A stretch of DNA of 64,000 nt from Craspedostauros australis (taxonomy: Eukaryota > Bacillariophyta > Bacillariophyceae > Mastogloiales > Achnanthaceae), in the NCBI GenBank assembly GCA_026770025.1, contig JAMXDE010000011.1, forward strand, positions 682,001 through 746,000, given 5' to 3'. Made by a program: the position numbers and the translations under genes. Shown piece after piece: positions 42,476 to 52,973 of this stretch. The notes below the pieces were generated by a model. That model searched no databases. It saw only the letters and a program-made list of their open reading frames with translations, and was not told where the DNA came from. Positions within the stretch are counted from its first letter, which is position 1, and every line of letters begins with the position of its first letter.

Positions 42476-43753
42476 GGTGTTTGCAAGTCTGCCTCCGACT
42501 TTTCGTTGTATTGGCAGCGACGATGCCTCACTTGCCACTTTGGTGCTCCTTCCTTCCTTCTCTTCCGCAGCAAACGTTGGTTGTCCAGAATGTCGATCAC
42601 GTGCGATCTACTGATTAACTCGTGCTCTCGTTTGTTTGTTCTTTCAAGTGATGAATGATGAGCCGATTGGTCGGAACGTTGGTGGACCCAGCCGTGCAAC
42701 CAACGTGTGTGGGTGATTGCACGAGTTTGTTGTTGGTGTGTTGTCTTGGTTTGTTTTGTTTCTTGCGCCTTGTCTGGTTGTCGCGTTGCGTTTTGCGTGT
42801 TGTCTGAAGCGTCGCTTTGTGTGTTGGGCGATGTCTCGTGTTGTGGCACGGAGCGTTGGGTACAATCGTACCACCCTTTTGCAATCGTGCAACGACGACA
42901 CATGGCAAAAAGCGAGGCGGAAGCGCCGAGTCGTGGTGCACTTCTTTCTTGTTCAACGCAAACGTGGAAATCGGCACTGTTGAGGAACAGACGCGAGAAC
43001 CACATGCAAACACGATCGGTTCGGTCGCATGAGTCATTCGTCCGTTGACATCGTCCGAAGAAATCGGGAATGCGAGGTCTGTGTGGTCCATGTCGTAGTT
43101 GCGTCTTGTGAATGTCCGATCAACTCACAACACACACACTGTAATTGTAAGTATTGATGTAATTGCCGCTGCTTCCAATTTGATCGTACGATTCGCTCGA
43201 ATGAGTCGATGTCATCGCCGAAATCTGGAGCAGACGATTGTGCCGTTGCGAAACGCAGTTCGAAATGGTGATAAATCTGCCGAAGTTCGGAATGCGAGAT
43301 GTGAGGCACTGCGCTCGTTGACCACCACGCGACGATCATGGCGCCAAAACGCAACGAAAGAAACGGCACAAGAGTGGAATAGAGCCAAAGCATCCACAAC
43401 ATCCAAACACAACGAAAGACACATCTTGCATCCAACCAACAGAGCGACCATTCTGCCAACAACGTGGGCTCCAAGCAACTGTCCAGCACACTGAGCAGCA
43501 ACAACAACGACAGCAGCAACGACAACGACGGACGTATAATATATAGAAGCGCGCCTTGTCAAATCCATTCAGGTTGGGCCCAACTTCCGAACCCCAAAGA
43601 GTGCAAGAGGTCATCGCGTCTCTGCAAACAAGAGCTGTCCACGATCCATCCTCTCGTGCCAGACGAGCACTCGTCGCCTACCATCGCATCCGCTTCCTAC
43701 CATCGCATCCGCTTGCGTGACAAGGAAGCAGATCGGTGGACCTGCTGCACAAG
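42476..43753. other. Divergent intergenic region
   Basis: About 1.3 kb between GRGG-domain copy 3 and the OSCA-like gene. The part near copy 3 (42690-42850) is G/T-rich on the plus strand, that is A/C-rich on the copy 3 transcript, as in the leader of copy 1. No gene seen. Confidence 0.45.
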
Positions 43754-46700
43754 ATGACCCTTGCTGATGACATTGATGCGCAGGCCGTCGATGCCACCTT
43801 CGGTGTTGGCCACGGATCCTTGTTTGCGCCGAGCGAGGACATGGGAGAGGGAGCCGACGACGATGGTGGACAATCATTCGTGTCTGCGCTGCTAGCGGCA
43901 GTCTTGGAAGCCGGAGACCCGTCGGAGCACCAGTTCCATCGCTTCATGCGCAAGCAGTTCTACTACAATGCAACCGACAGCTCCGACTTCACATCAAACT
44001 ACGTCCCGCCGAAAGATATCACGGTCAACGCCGTGTGGTTGGCGATCAAGCTCAATGCTTTGGCCTTCGTCTTCCTCATGGTGGTCTACGAGACCTTGCG
44101 TCGGGTCCTCCCAAATGTGTACAGCTCCAGAGTCAAGCGGCAGATGAAGGCGGGCATCACGAGCGACATCTTCGACGATAGTCTCGATGGCAAATCGCAG
44201 GAGGTTCACTTCGCCGATTCCTACGAGGATCGTGGCAACAAGGTCACCAACAGGCTGCGGGCCGCGTTGCCCAATGTCTACTCATCCAACTTCTGGGTGC
44301 CCGCCGTGTACAGCGTCTCGTGGAATCAGGTGCGCCGCGTCGCCGGTCTCGATGCCTACTTCTTCCTGCGCTTCATCCGCATGAACTTGAGGATATGCGC
44401 CGTCACCTTCTTCTGGTCCGTGCTCATCCTCGTGCCAGCGTACGCCACCGGTGTGCACCAGAACAACGAGGTGGGATGGTACCATTACAGCGCAGCCAAC
44501 GTCCACAAGGACAGCTGGCGCATGTGGGTCCCCAGCATCTTTGCCTACCTATTCAGCGCCTTCATCTTCTTCGTCATGAAGCAGGAGTACAAGCATTACG
44601 TGGAACTGCGCATGGATTTCCTAGCGTCGGGATCGGACTACGTCATTCCGCAGCAGCATTACTCCATCAAGGTTGAGAGCATACCGTACGAACTGCGAAG
44701 CCAAAAGGCACTGTTCGATTACTTCAACCAACTCTTCCCTGGCAAGGTCTTCAGCGCCAGCGTCGTCCTCAATCTGCCCGATCTCGAAGGCTACAAAAAT
44801 CGCTGTCTGCGCGTATGTCGAAGGCTGGAGAAGTCCATCGCCTTTCACCATGCCACTGGAACTCGCGCATCTCACACCGTCGGGCGCCCAAGAATGAGGA
44901 TCTGCGGCATCGATCTCTCACCCTTCGATTGGCCCTTCTGGAAGAGGAAAAGGTACGTTCTATTCTGTTCTGCAATGCTGTGCTATGATATGCTATGTAT
45001 TTGTATTTGTATTTGTATTCGTGCCATGGCTGGTATATTACTTTCCACATTATTGTGAGCGTTGATTCGCAGAGTGGGTTGATGGGCAGATCCGATGCTA
45101 TCGTGCTGGTTGACCGACGATCTGCACATGCTCGTAATCCCAACGAGCAGGCGGCAAGAAGCACGAGCATGGCATGGCTGAACACTTTCGCTGCTGGCAC
45201 CAAGTTGGGACGGCTGTGTCTTGGGAGAGATAAACTGAGAGGTCGACATCCAGAAGAAGCGAAAGACGCAATGTCCTGCTCACACCACCACCCTTCATCG
45301 ATCCTTGATCAACAATGCAACCAACCATACGTGTGTTGGTACATGTTGTCGACCTCTTGCTTTTCGCACAATCATGTTTGCGCACTGGATACCTATTCGC
45401 ACGTATTACGTATGCAATCCATGCCAGCCCGATCGTGGTGGAGGGTCATCTGGATGACGACTTTCGGATACAAAGGGGCACCCATGTAGACTCCATATCG
45501 TACTACGTCAACGACCTGGCTTCGAACAACAAGGCCATGTTCTTCATGCAGCAGCAAAAAGCACAGATCGCGATTACGGGAAACAAAGCCACCGAGGCGG
45601 AAACGTGGCTGTCGCGGGCGCTGTCGGCAGCATATCGCGTGGCAGATCAAATCATGGTGGATTCCGTCGAAGACAACGGCTTGCGGGCGTACCAGCGGTT
45701 CCACATGGCTTCATCTGGAACTATCCCGCAGGCCGAGAACATGACATCGCGCTACGGTAGCTTCGGCCCGCTGGCTGATCTCACTCCGGACCCTCGCACG
45801 CTGCATCGGACCCTGCGGAGGTCGGAGGTTGCCATGCACGACGGCCGTGATCACAGCTCCATGTCTTTGTCCGAGGCAGCGGCGGTCGCATCACAGGCGC
45901 CACCCATCACGCCAACGCCAACATCCAGCGACGAGGCCTTCGATCCGACCGTCACGAGGAAGCGACCGTCGGAGGAAGAGCTGCTTTCGTCACGCTCAGA
46001 GGCATCCGAGCGTATCTTCACAGAGAACGATTACGTCATTCCCGGATCGACGGGTCACAAGAACTACTTCCGCAAGCTGGCTGGGAGGATGGGGTTGGAC
46101 TTTCTGGTTGCCGGTTTCAAATTCTTCAACCATCAAATTGGTACGTTTATGTATGACTGGGTTCATTGATCTTGCCGCGGTCCGTGCGTACCTGCGTGCG
46201 TACCTGTGTGCATTCGAAGCTGCCTAACTTACGATTGCAATGTTCCTTTCTTCCTAACGTTGCCTGTTCGCCACTGATCACATCCTCCCGTTTTGTTTGA
46301 ATCGAAAATCGAATCGAAATCAAACTGGACATGATCGGCACACTCGCACTCACGCTCGCACTCACACTCATGTGCCTGCACTTGCATTCACAGACCAAGC
46401 ATTGGAGGGCGTGGTGGGAGCAACGATGTCGTCCACCGGTTTTGTCACGTTCCTTGACCTAACATCCGTCGCCACGGCAGCAACAGCCCCGCTGACGGCG
46501 AAGCCTCAAGTGTTGAACGTCTCAGTCGCACCAGAACCGCGCGACATCGTGTGGACGAATGCGCACATATCTTCGCGTAGCAGGGAGCGACGTGAGCAGG
46601 TCGCGAACATGCTGCTTTCCATCGGTGTGGTCCTTTGGATCTTCCCCCTCACCGCGATTCAAGCCTTCGCCAACGCCGAGTACTTGGCAAGAATTCGGGG

Positions 46701-48087
46701 CATGGAATGGATCAAAACATTCGACGGTGGCCAGTTCTTCGACATGGCCAACGGCTACTTGCCCGTCGTGGCGTTGCTGATCTTGATCAGCATCCTCCCG
46801 GTACTCTTCCAGCTGATCGCAATCAAGTACGAACGCCGTGCAACATTTTCGGACGTTCAGAACTCAATAATGGGGCGGTACTTTTACTATCAGGTCGTGA
46901 ACATCTACGTATCCGTGACAGCTGGAACCATTTGGAATTCGCTGGCTGAAATCCTGGATCATCCATCATCGGTGCTGGAGCTTCTCGGAGAGTCGATGCC
47001 CACCATGGTGGGATACTTCGTGTCGCTACTGATGACGAAGATCCTGGCCGGCCTTCCGATCGTCTTCCTTCGCTTCGGTGCATTATCCCGCTTCCTGTTC
47101 CTTCGCACGTTATCATCGAAGGAGAAGCTGACGCAGCGAGAGATGGACGAGATCTACCGTCCAGAGAACGTCCAGTACGGGTGGGAATTCCCATCGCAGC
47201 TGCTGGTGATCATGATCGTCTTCACGTACGCCGTCATCTGTCCCGTGATCGTTCCATTCGGGATGCTGTATTTCTGCGGCTCCCTTCTGGTGTACAAGAA
47301 GCAAGTGCTCTATGTCTACCAGAGCGTGTACGAAAGTGGCGGTGCCATGTTCCCAACGGCGTTGCAAAGGACGCTGTTCGGCCTCGTGTGCGGTCAGTGC
47401 ACCCTCATCGGGTACATGCTGACACGAGGGTGCTACTATCAGCCAGTGTTCCTTCTGCCTCTGCCCATGCTGACTGTCTGGGGAATGCAGTACTTTGACA
47501 AGCATTATGCAGGTAAGCTCGAATGCGATTGGTTGCGCAGCTCAGTGATTCTCACACATGTTGATGATGTATGAATGCCGTGTGAACTGACACCAAGAGT
47601 TTTGCACTTGCCTTTTCTACTTGCTTTGAACGGGTGTGGGCGCCATGGGATGTGCATCGGTATCACCCACGGTCCTTGCACATTTGACGCGTGTGCACAT
47701 ATGATCTGCTTCACTGCATCGATGACACAAACCACCCGTTGCACACCAGAACCATCTACTACGCTGAGTTTGGAACGTGCTCGTGAGTACGATCGAGTGA
47801 ATGAGAAGATCGCCAAAGGTAAACTTCGTCCAGGCCTGCAGGATTTGAAGGCACCTGTGGACGACGTGCTGAACAAACATGCCGTGAACGGCATAGATGA
47901 TCGCAGAGCGAAGTTCGACAAGGATGCGTACCAGCAGCCAGTGCTGACGCAAAAGTCGATGCTCCCGCGCTACTACCGCAAGGGTGTTCGTGATACCTTG
48001 ACGGAGGATTGTCGCATCGCATTGAAAGAGGCTCAGAATTACACATTGATGTCGGACGATGGTCGAAGCCCTGGCATTGTGACGTGA
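43754..48087 (+). CDS. OSCA/TMEM63/CSC1-like cation channel (DUF221)
   Basis: Multi-pass channel of the hyperosmolality- and stretch-gated OSCA family, expected in the plasma or an internal membrane. Four exons, 43754-44952, 45428-46140, 46394-47512 and 47750-48087, join in frame to give about 1122 residues. Exon 1 holds the N-terminal membrane segments and the start of the cytosolic loop. Exon 2 has the loop motif GTHVDSISYYVNDL, which corresponds to the family VDAI-YY segment. Exon 3 has TGFVTFLDL, APEPRDIVWTNAH and the pore block (LLSIGVVLWIFPLTAIQAFA; YFYYQVVNIYVSVTAGTIW). Exon 4 resumes with EPSTTLSLERAREYDR, a conserved end-of-channel motif. The acceptor of exon 2 could instead be at 45475; both keep frame. 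The long acidic/Ser-rich insert in exon 2 is unusual. The start is the ATG in MTLADDIDA. Confidence 0.87.
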
Positions 48088-49276
48088 GAGAGGTGATGAT
48101 CAGAACAAACGAGGAACATGGCAATGAAACAAAAGACGAAGAAAGGAAAGGAAATGATTCGACGAAGAGCAGAATCCGTCTGCGGGGTCGCCTTCAAGAC
48201 CAAGAGAAGAAGCAAGATGCTGGCTGGATCCGACGCTCCTTGTTGTGTGAATAGCCAACGATGTCGCTTTTTCTGCGCCAGCGGAACAGGAGAGAGTAAT
48301 CCAACCACATCATGTCACATCACGTCACATGGTTTGAAACATGATCGCACCCATCGCGTTTCGGTGTGCTGCTTGGGATGGCGGAGATGACGGGGCCTAC
48401 TCTTGCGTATGGCATGGTGCATCAGCCAGTCCTCGATCGCCCCAGTTTGTTCAACAGCAGCATCTCGAACCACGAGAGAACGGGTGTGATGAATGCCATC
48501 TCCGAGTATTCATTTCACTCTTTGCTATCAGTTACATCAACACATGTATTTTTAACGCTTCCTCCTCAGCGAGCCGAGTGCATATCCATACTACGGACCC
48601 CAAACCTCGGGTTGGCTGGGCCTTAGCTCTCATCGTCTTTTCTCGCATCTGTTATTGACGCATCGAAATCATTTGAGACAATTTCCACCACGTTCCACCG
48701 CCATCATCATCACCAAACGTCATGGGGGATAAATCGAGAAGTTGAGTTGCAGTTGTTCGTAGGTAATCAAGTAGCACAGCTTCCTCATTTGGGTTGACAC
48801 TCCGACGTCCCATGTGCATCCCATATCATCCCTTCTCACAGTTCAGCGAGTGGGCAGTTGCAAGAAAAGAGCACTGCACATTGAACCGTTGAAGAATGAC
48901 ACGATCGTGGATGACCATGAGCACTGCGTGCGCCCAAGTCGCCGAACTTCACTCACAAGCCAAAGGTTGGCGCCCCTGCCCTGCCCTGTCCTGGCTGAAC
49001 CTGATCAACTGCAATTCCGTTGCCTCTGATTCGTCCCTCCATACCATCCATACCATCCATTCGCCTATCCGCCTATTCGCATCCATATCTACATCCGCAC
49101 TTTGGCGGCTTCTTGCGGTGACCTCTGCGGTTGCAGTTCCACATGCACATGAGTGCATTCAAAATCCTCGCCATTGGAACATGGTTTGTGGAATAGACTC
49201 CCGAGTTCCATCGCGATTAATGCCTGCGTTGGCCGCCTTCACACCACCGCGTTTGATCGTTAATTTTGTCCCCGGT
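48088..49276. other. Convergent 3' intergenic region
   Basis: About 1.2 kb between the OSCA-like gene and the small minus-strand gene. Short CCAT repeats occur at 49037-49070. No conserved ORF found. Confidence 0.45.
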
Positions 49277-49522
49277 TTAGGACACGGTGCAGCAACCGTC
49301 TCCACCCGCCGACGAGCCGGCCGACGTATGGAAGAGGTTGGGACTCCCACCCTCCGTCAAGACGAAGCCATCCTTGACCTCCGCGGCAACGACCGACGAG
49401 ACGATCCTGGCGCAGCTCGCTGACGTCTTCTCGGCACCGCGCGCCTTCCGCAGCTTCTCGGTCATGATGCGGATCTCCGCCTCCAGCATCTGGAGCTCCG
49501 TCTCGCCGCCGTATTCTGCCAT
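49277..49522 (-). CDS. Small prenylated protein, candidate G-protein gamma subunit
   Basis: 81 residues in one exon, ATG to TAA. Residues 8-38 are a likely coiled coil (LQMLEAEIRIMTEKLRKARG), followed by EKTSASCARIVSSVV, an acidic segment, NLF near residue 62, a flexible Gly/Ser stretch, and the C-terminus GCCTVS. The last four residues, CTVS, form a CaaX prenylation box with an extra Cys beside it. Size, N-terminal coiled coil, the Lys-x-Ser segment and CaaX end are those of heterotrimeric G-gamma proteins. The Asn-Pro-Phe motif of animal G-gamma is replaced by Asn-Leu-Phe. Other small coiled-coil CaaX proteins are possible. No G-beta gene is in the window. Confidence 0.5.
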   Translation of the reverse strand: MAEYGGETELQMLEAEIRIMTEKLRKARGAEKTSASCARIVSSVVAAEVKDGFVLTEGGSPNLFHTSAGSSAGGDGCCTVS

Positions 49523-50077
49523 CGTGTCTGTCTGTTTGCTCTGCGTCGTTTGGTTTGGTTTGGTACGTCAAGCCCTTGTCTCTGCCTCTATCGGTCTCTG
49601 GTCGTCCTCGTATTGTTGGTTGGGTGGTTGGATGGTTGGATGGTTGGATGTCTGTTCGCGCAACTGCCAAGCCAAAATTGTGTCGGAGGGTGTCTGGTCT
49701 TCTCTGTCTCGATCCCAGCGCCTGTCTCGGAGGTCTGCCTCTTTGGAGTAGTGGTGTTTGGGCATGTCCCCAACCCAAACACCCGTTCTTTGGCGGACTT
49801 CTTTTCGCCGTTGTGACTGTCACCATTCGGTTGAATCGGACATGACATTTTGGTGTCGCGAAAGTAATCGTCACATCAGTCTATTCACATGTCTCTAGAG
49901 AGAAAGAGAGAGAGACGCACCCAACAAGACAAGTCCGGCCTTCTTCCATTAGTTTGGGATTGCATGCTAGCACCTCTGGCCCCAACTATTGTACAAGCAG
50001 ACTCAGTGATATCTACAGCTGCACTATTGGTGATACAGATCATCATAGATCAATACATTGATTGCATAAACGCATGG
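49523..50077. other. Intergenic region upstream of the small CaaX gene
   Basis: About 550 bases. It has TTGGATGG units at 49616-49650, the palindrome TCTCTAGAGA at 49892-49901 and a GA-rich run to 49916. It should include the promoter of the CaaX gene and the 3' end of the lipin gene. Confidence 0.5.
49616..49650. repeat. TTGGATGG tandem repeat
   Basis: Four imperfect 8-base units upstream of the small CaaX gene. They resemble the TTGGTGGG units in calpain intron 1. Confidence 0.65.
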
Positions 50078-52783
50078 TTAGACAATAACATCAACCTTCG
50101 TCTTCACCGTCACTTCCTCGGTTGCCAAGAAACGAGAATGCAACACCTCGTCGCTGTATCCACGGTACGTTGAACCCATCCTCTTCTTGTACCAATCCAC
50201 AGACATGTACTGTCTCGTCGTCATTTCCGCTGTCATGGATTCGATCTTTTCTGTGATGTGCATGCCCGCATCGACGCCATCCGCATCCCGAAGCTTTGTG
50301 GAGTCATCGGTTGCGGATTCCAGCATGTCAACTGTTGTGGCTGTGGAGTTTTGTCGTCTAGCGCCACCACCTACTCCTCCATTGCCATGCCCATCAAAGC
50401 ATCGGACTTCGGACTTCTTGTCGATGAAGTAAATCTTGTCAAAGTCAATGCCGAGCTTGTGATAGGCCTGAATGTCGGTCCAGGAATTGCCAAACGCTGC
50501 AAGGAAGACATCGGAGGGTTGGTAGTTGCCATTGCCATGGGCGCTGTTTGCCATCAGGAATGGCTTCACGAGCTGATCCCAGATGGTTTGAAACTTGAAT
50601 CGTTGCACCGTCTTGAATAGCAGCTCCATAGCCAGCAGACGCGGCAAGGAGCCACCGAATCCAAATAGCGGACCGTCCGGCAGCGCGGCCACATCCTGCC
50701 GCACGTCCTTCAGAAACTTGCGTGTCTTCGTCGCCAAAACGATGGGGCGGCTCGTCAAGTACACAACCTGCGTGTTTGGCAGCTTGTCCAGATTCGAGAG
50801 GAAGTCGCAGATGCCGTCGTGACAATGGCGATACTTCTCGGTCAGGATGGTGTCCATGATGCCGCGGACGTTGCTCTTGGTGATGGTGCCATCAATGTCA
50901 GCAAGCACGATCCGCGTGTCGTTCGACCAAACAAAAATGTTCGCGTACGCCACACCAATCACCTGCCGTTCGTCCAGGAGCAAGTACCGGATCGGATTTT
51001 TGCCAGGCTGCAGGAATGGCTTCAATTGCCTTGCAACTGTGTCGCCTTGGTTGCAATCTGCATCATCATCGTTGGTGTTGCTATTTCTCTGGTTGTTGCG
51101 ATGGTTCTGATGATTTCGTTCTCCCTCGCTGGATCCAACTGTGTTGTCGTGGAGCTGGCGTGACAGAACATCGCTGCTGCCAGAAGTTTGTGGGGTTGAT
51201 GATGTCGTTGTATCTGGATTCGAATGGAGCGGCCGGCAGCATCCCCAGTAATGGTTGTTCAATGCACTCGTTTGATTGAGATCTTCGCCATGGGCATCGC
51301 TAGCATAGTGCCCTTCATCTTCGTCTCCGTCCTCGTGTATGCTGCGAATATGCCGACGTCCATTGGAGAGAGATTGGTAGAGTCCATTGACTGGGAACCA
51401 AGCCACTGGTCTTGTCGTTGCATCCAATGGCTGTGAATCCGTCGTTTCACCACTGTCACTGGCATCAGTACCTGCGTTGCTAGTCGCATCCCTCTGCATG
51501 TCGGAATCAGCAGATGCCGCTTTGGTGGTACATGCGTGGGGCACGTCGGTTTGCGATCCAACCTCACCTCGGATCTCCAACAGCACTTTGTGATGCGGCT
51601 TCAGCTGCTTCCCGAAACTGACTTGGAATTCGCTGTTCTGGAAGAAGCTGTTGCCTCGTTGAAGGAAGATGATGTCGAACGCATTGCCGATGAAGATCTC
51701 GCGTTTGTCCGACGACGCAGAACTGAAGGAAAACCGCTTCGCTCGCTTTGTGGTCGTCATTTGCGCTGGCTTCGTTGTGTTGGTGGCGACATCACCGCTG
51801 CTCTTGCGCGTTTTGGTTGGTGCCACGACGGCCGGAACGTTGGAAAAGGGTAGATCGAATAGCATATTGTCAAGGCAAGGGGTGCAGCACAATGCACGAC
51901 CCAGCGTCGGAGTTGTGGCGATGAAATCGTCGCTGTCAGTCGATGGGACTGCTTGCACCGTCGGGTATGGCTCCTGTGCCTGCTTCGTGGCGGATGCGTG
52001 CTCCGAATCCAGCGTCGCGTTCCTCTGCGCTGCAGTGCGTCCGAAAGACATGGTGACGCACAGGACGTAGATTGTGGCCTTGATCACTGCTTCTGTGGCG
52101 CTGGAGCCCAGCATCTGTGTACCAACCAATTCAATGGGGATCTCAACTCGGAAGTTCTGGAGTGCAATTATGTATTTGTCTCTTTTTCTCTCGCTCTGTG
52201 CCAAAGTATGGGCGAGGAGAGTACTCTTTCTCGTACGACTAGTCAATGAGCTACTCGCGCGAAGCGGCTCCTGCTCGTCTTTTCTTGTCTGTCCTCCAAT
52301 GACGGCCTGTTCTTCTTTGTTGGTGTTGGCGTTCACGGTGGCGTTGGTGCGGCGGGTTGTGTTTTCTCTGTCGTTTTGTTGCGTGGAGGAAATTCTCCGT
52401 GCAAATTGTTGTTGTTGCTGTTTGGGTCGTGCGTGAAGTTGAGTCGTAACAAGATTGCTGCAACGAAGATGGACTTGATCGACCACACCCCATAACCCAA
52501 TACATTTGAGTCGGTTGGATCGAGACCAACGACCAAAACCAAAAATCAAAACCAACAAAATGGCCAACCACACCAAAAGAAGTCGAAAGGCAGCCAAGCG
52601 CTTCGCTCTCCTCGTGGTTGAGGTGATTGTCAACCTCTCCTCGTCGCAGACTTTCCGCATACCCCCGACCGTCACACTCCATCCAGGCTCTTCACGATTC
52701 CCATTCATCTGCACACACGCATCCTCACCAATCTCGAAGGGAACAAAGACATTCATCGGAAAGGCATCCATCTCTCCATCCAT
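50078..52783 (-). CDS. LPIN: Lipin-type phosphatidate phosphatase with N-terminal membrane segment
   Basis: Mg-dependent phosphatidate phosphatase converting phosphatidic acid to diacylglycerol for triacylglycerol and phospholipid synthesis. Single exon, 901 residues. The C-LIP/LNS2 domain (about 600-890) has the catalytic DxDxT motif ADIDGTIT (Asp629, Asp631), VYLTSRP, LAAFGNSWTDIQAY and KIYFIDKKSEV. The N-LIP signature lies unusually deep, about 363-408 (IGNAFDIIFLQRG ... FQVSFGKQL), because about 360 residues precede it. These include a strong transmembrane stretch at 63-84 (RLLLVWLAILLVLIFGFG) and long Asn/Thr/Ser-rich linkers. Lipins normally begin with N-LIP and are soluble. An internal ATG at residue 245 (MSFGRT) is an alternative start that would remove the membrane segment; the sequence alone does not decide. 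Confidence 0.85.
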   Translation of the reverse strand: MDGEMDAFPMNVFVPFEIGEDACVQMNGNREEPGWSVTVGGMRKVCDEERLTITSTTRRAKRLAAFRLLLVWLAILLVLIFGFGRWSRSNRLKCIGLWGVVDQVHLRCSNLVTTQLHARPKQQQQQFARRISSTQQNDRENTTRRTNATVNANTNKEEQAVIGGQTRKDEQEPLRASSSLTSRTRKSTLLAHTLAQSERKRDKYIIALQNFRVEIPIELVGTQMLGSSATEAVIKATIYVLCVTMSFGRTAAQRNATLDSEHASATKQAQEPYPTVQAVPSTDSDDFIATTPTLGRALCCTPCLDNMLFDLPFSNVPAVVAPTKTRKSSGDVATNTTKPAQMTTTKRAKRFSFSSASSDKREIFIGNAFDIIFLQRGNSFFQNSEFQVSFGKQLKPHHKVLLEIRGEVGSQTDVPHACTTKAASADSDMQRDATSNAGTDASDSGETTDSQPLDATTRPVAWFPVNGLYQSLSNGRRHIRSIHEDGDEDEGHYASDAHGEDLNQTSALNNHYWGCCRPLHSNPDTTTSSTPQTSGSSDVLSRQLHDNTVGSSEGERNHQNHRNNQRNSNTNDDDADCNQGDTVARQLKPFLQPGKNPIRYLLLDERQVIGVAYANIFVWSNDTRIVLADIDGTITKSNVRGIMDTILTEKYRHCHDGICDFLSNLDKLPNTQVVYLTSRPIVLATKTRKFLKDVRQDVAALPDGPLFGFGGSLPRLLAMELLFKTVQRFKFQTIWDQLVKPFLMANSAHGNGNYQPSDVFLAAFGNSWTDIQAYHKLGIDFDKIYFIDKKSEVRCFDGHGNGGVGGGARRQNSTATTVDMLESATDDSTKLRDADGVDAGMHITEKIESMTAEMTTRQYMSVDWYKKRMGSTYRGYSDEVLHSRFLATEEVTVKTKVDVIV

Positions 52784-52973
52784 TCATCTATTCATCGATT
52801 GATGGATTGGAAGAAGAAGAGTTGATACGATTGGCATCCGCTGGCTGACTTGGATTTTCACGCTGATCACAGTCGCGCAAACAGGCATAACAAGCGGCAA
52901 CAACGCATAGAGCAATCACTCTCTCTCTCTGTATAGAGAGACATCAAGCAACAGACACAAACAAAGAAGCACC
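52784..52973. promoter_or_regulatory. Short bidirectional promoter, lipin / U1-70K
   Basis: Only 190 bases separate the start codons of the divergent lipin and U1-70K genes, so both promoters and leaders must fit here or overlap the lipin N-terminal coding region. It contains a CT tract merging into the dyad at 52924-52941. Confidence 0.6.
52924..52941. repeat. Inverted repeat TCTCTCT-N4-AGAGAGA
   Basis: Perfect 7-base arms around GTAT, 32 bases before the U1-70K start codon, so it may form a hairpin in the mRNA leader. Confidence 0.65.

Noticed and set aside
40886-42658. 590-codon open frame antisense to GRGG-domain copy 3
   Set aside because: Longer than the sense gene, but its Leu/Arg/Val-rich product has no domain. 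The sense strand carries the conserved domain and the motifs shared with copy 1.
46297-47574. Independent membrane protein gene
   Set aside because: It is the third exon of the OSCA-like channel; acceptor and donor phases match the neighbouring exons and the family order of segments continues.
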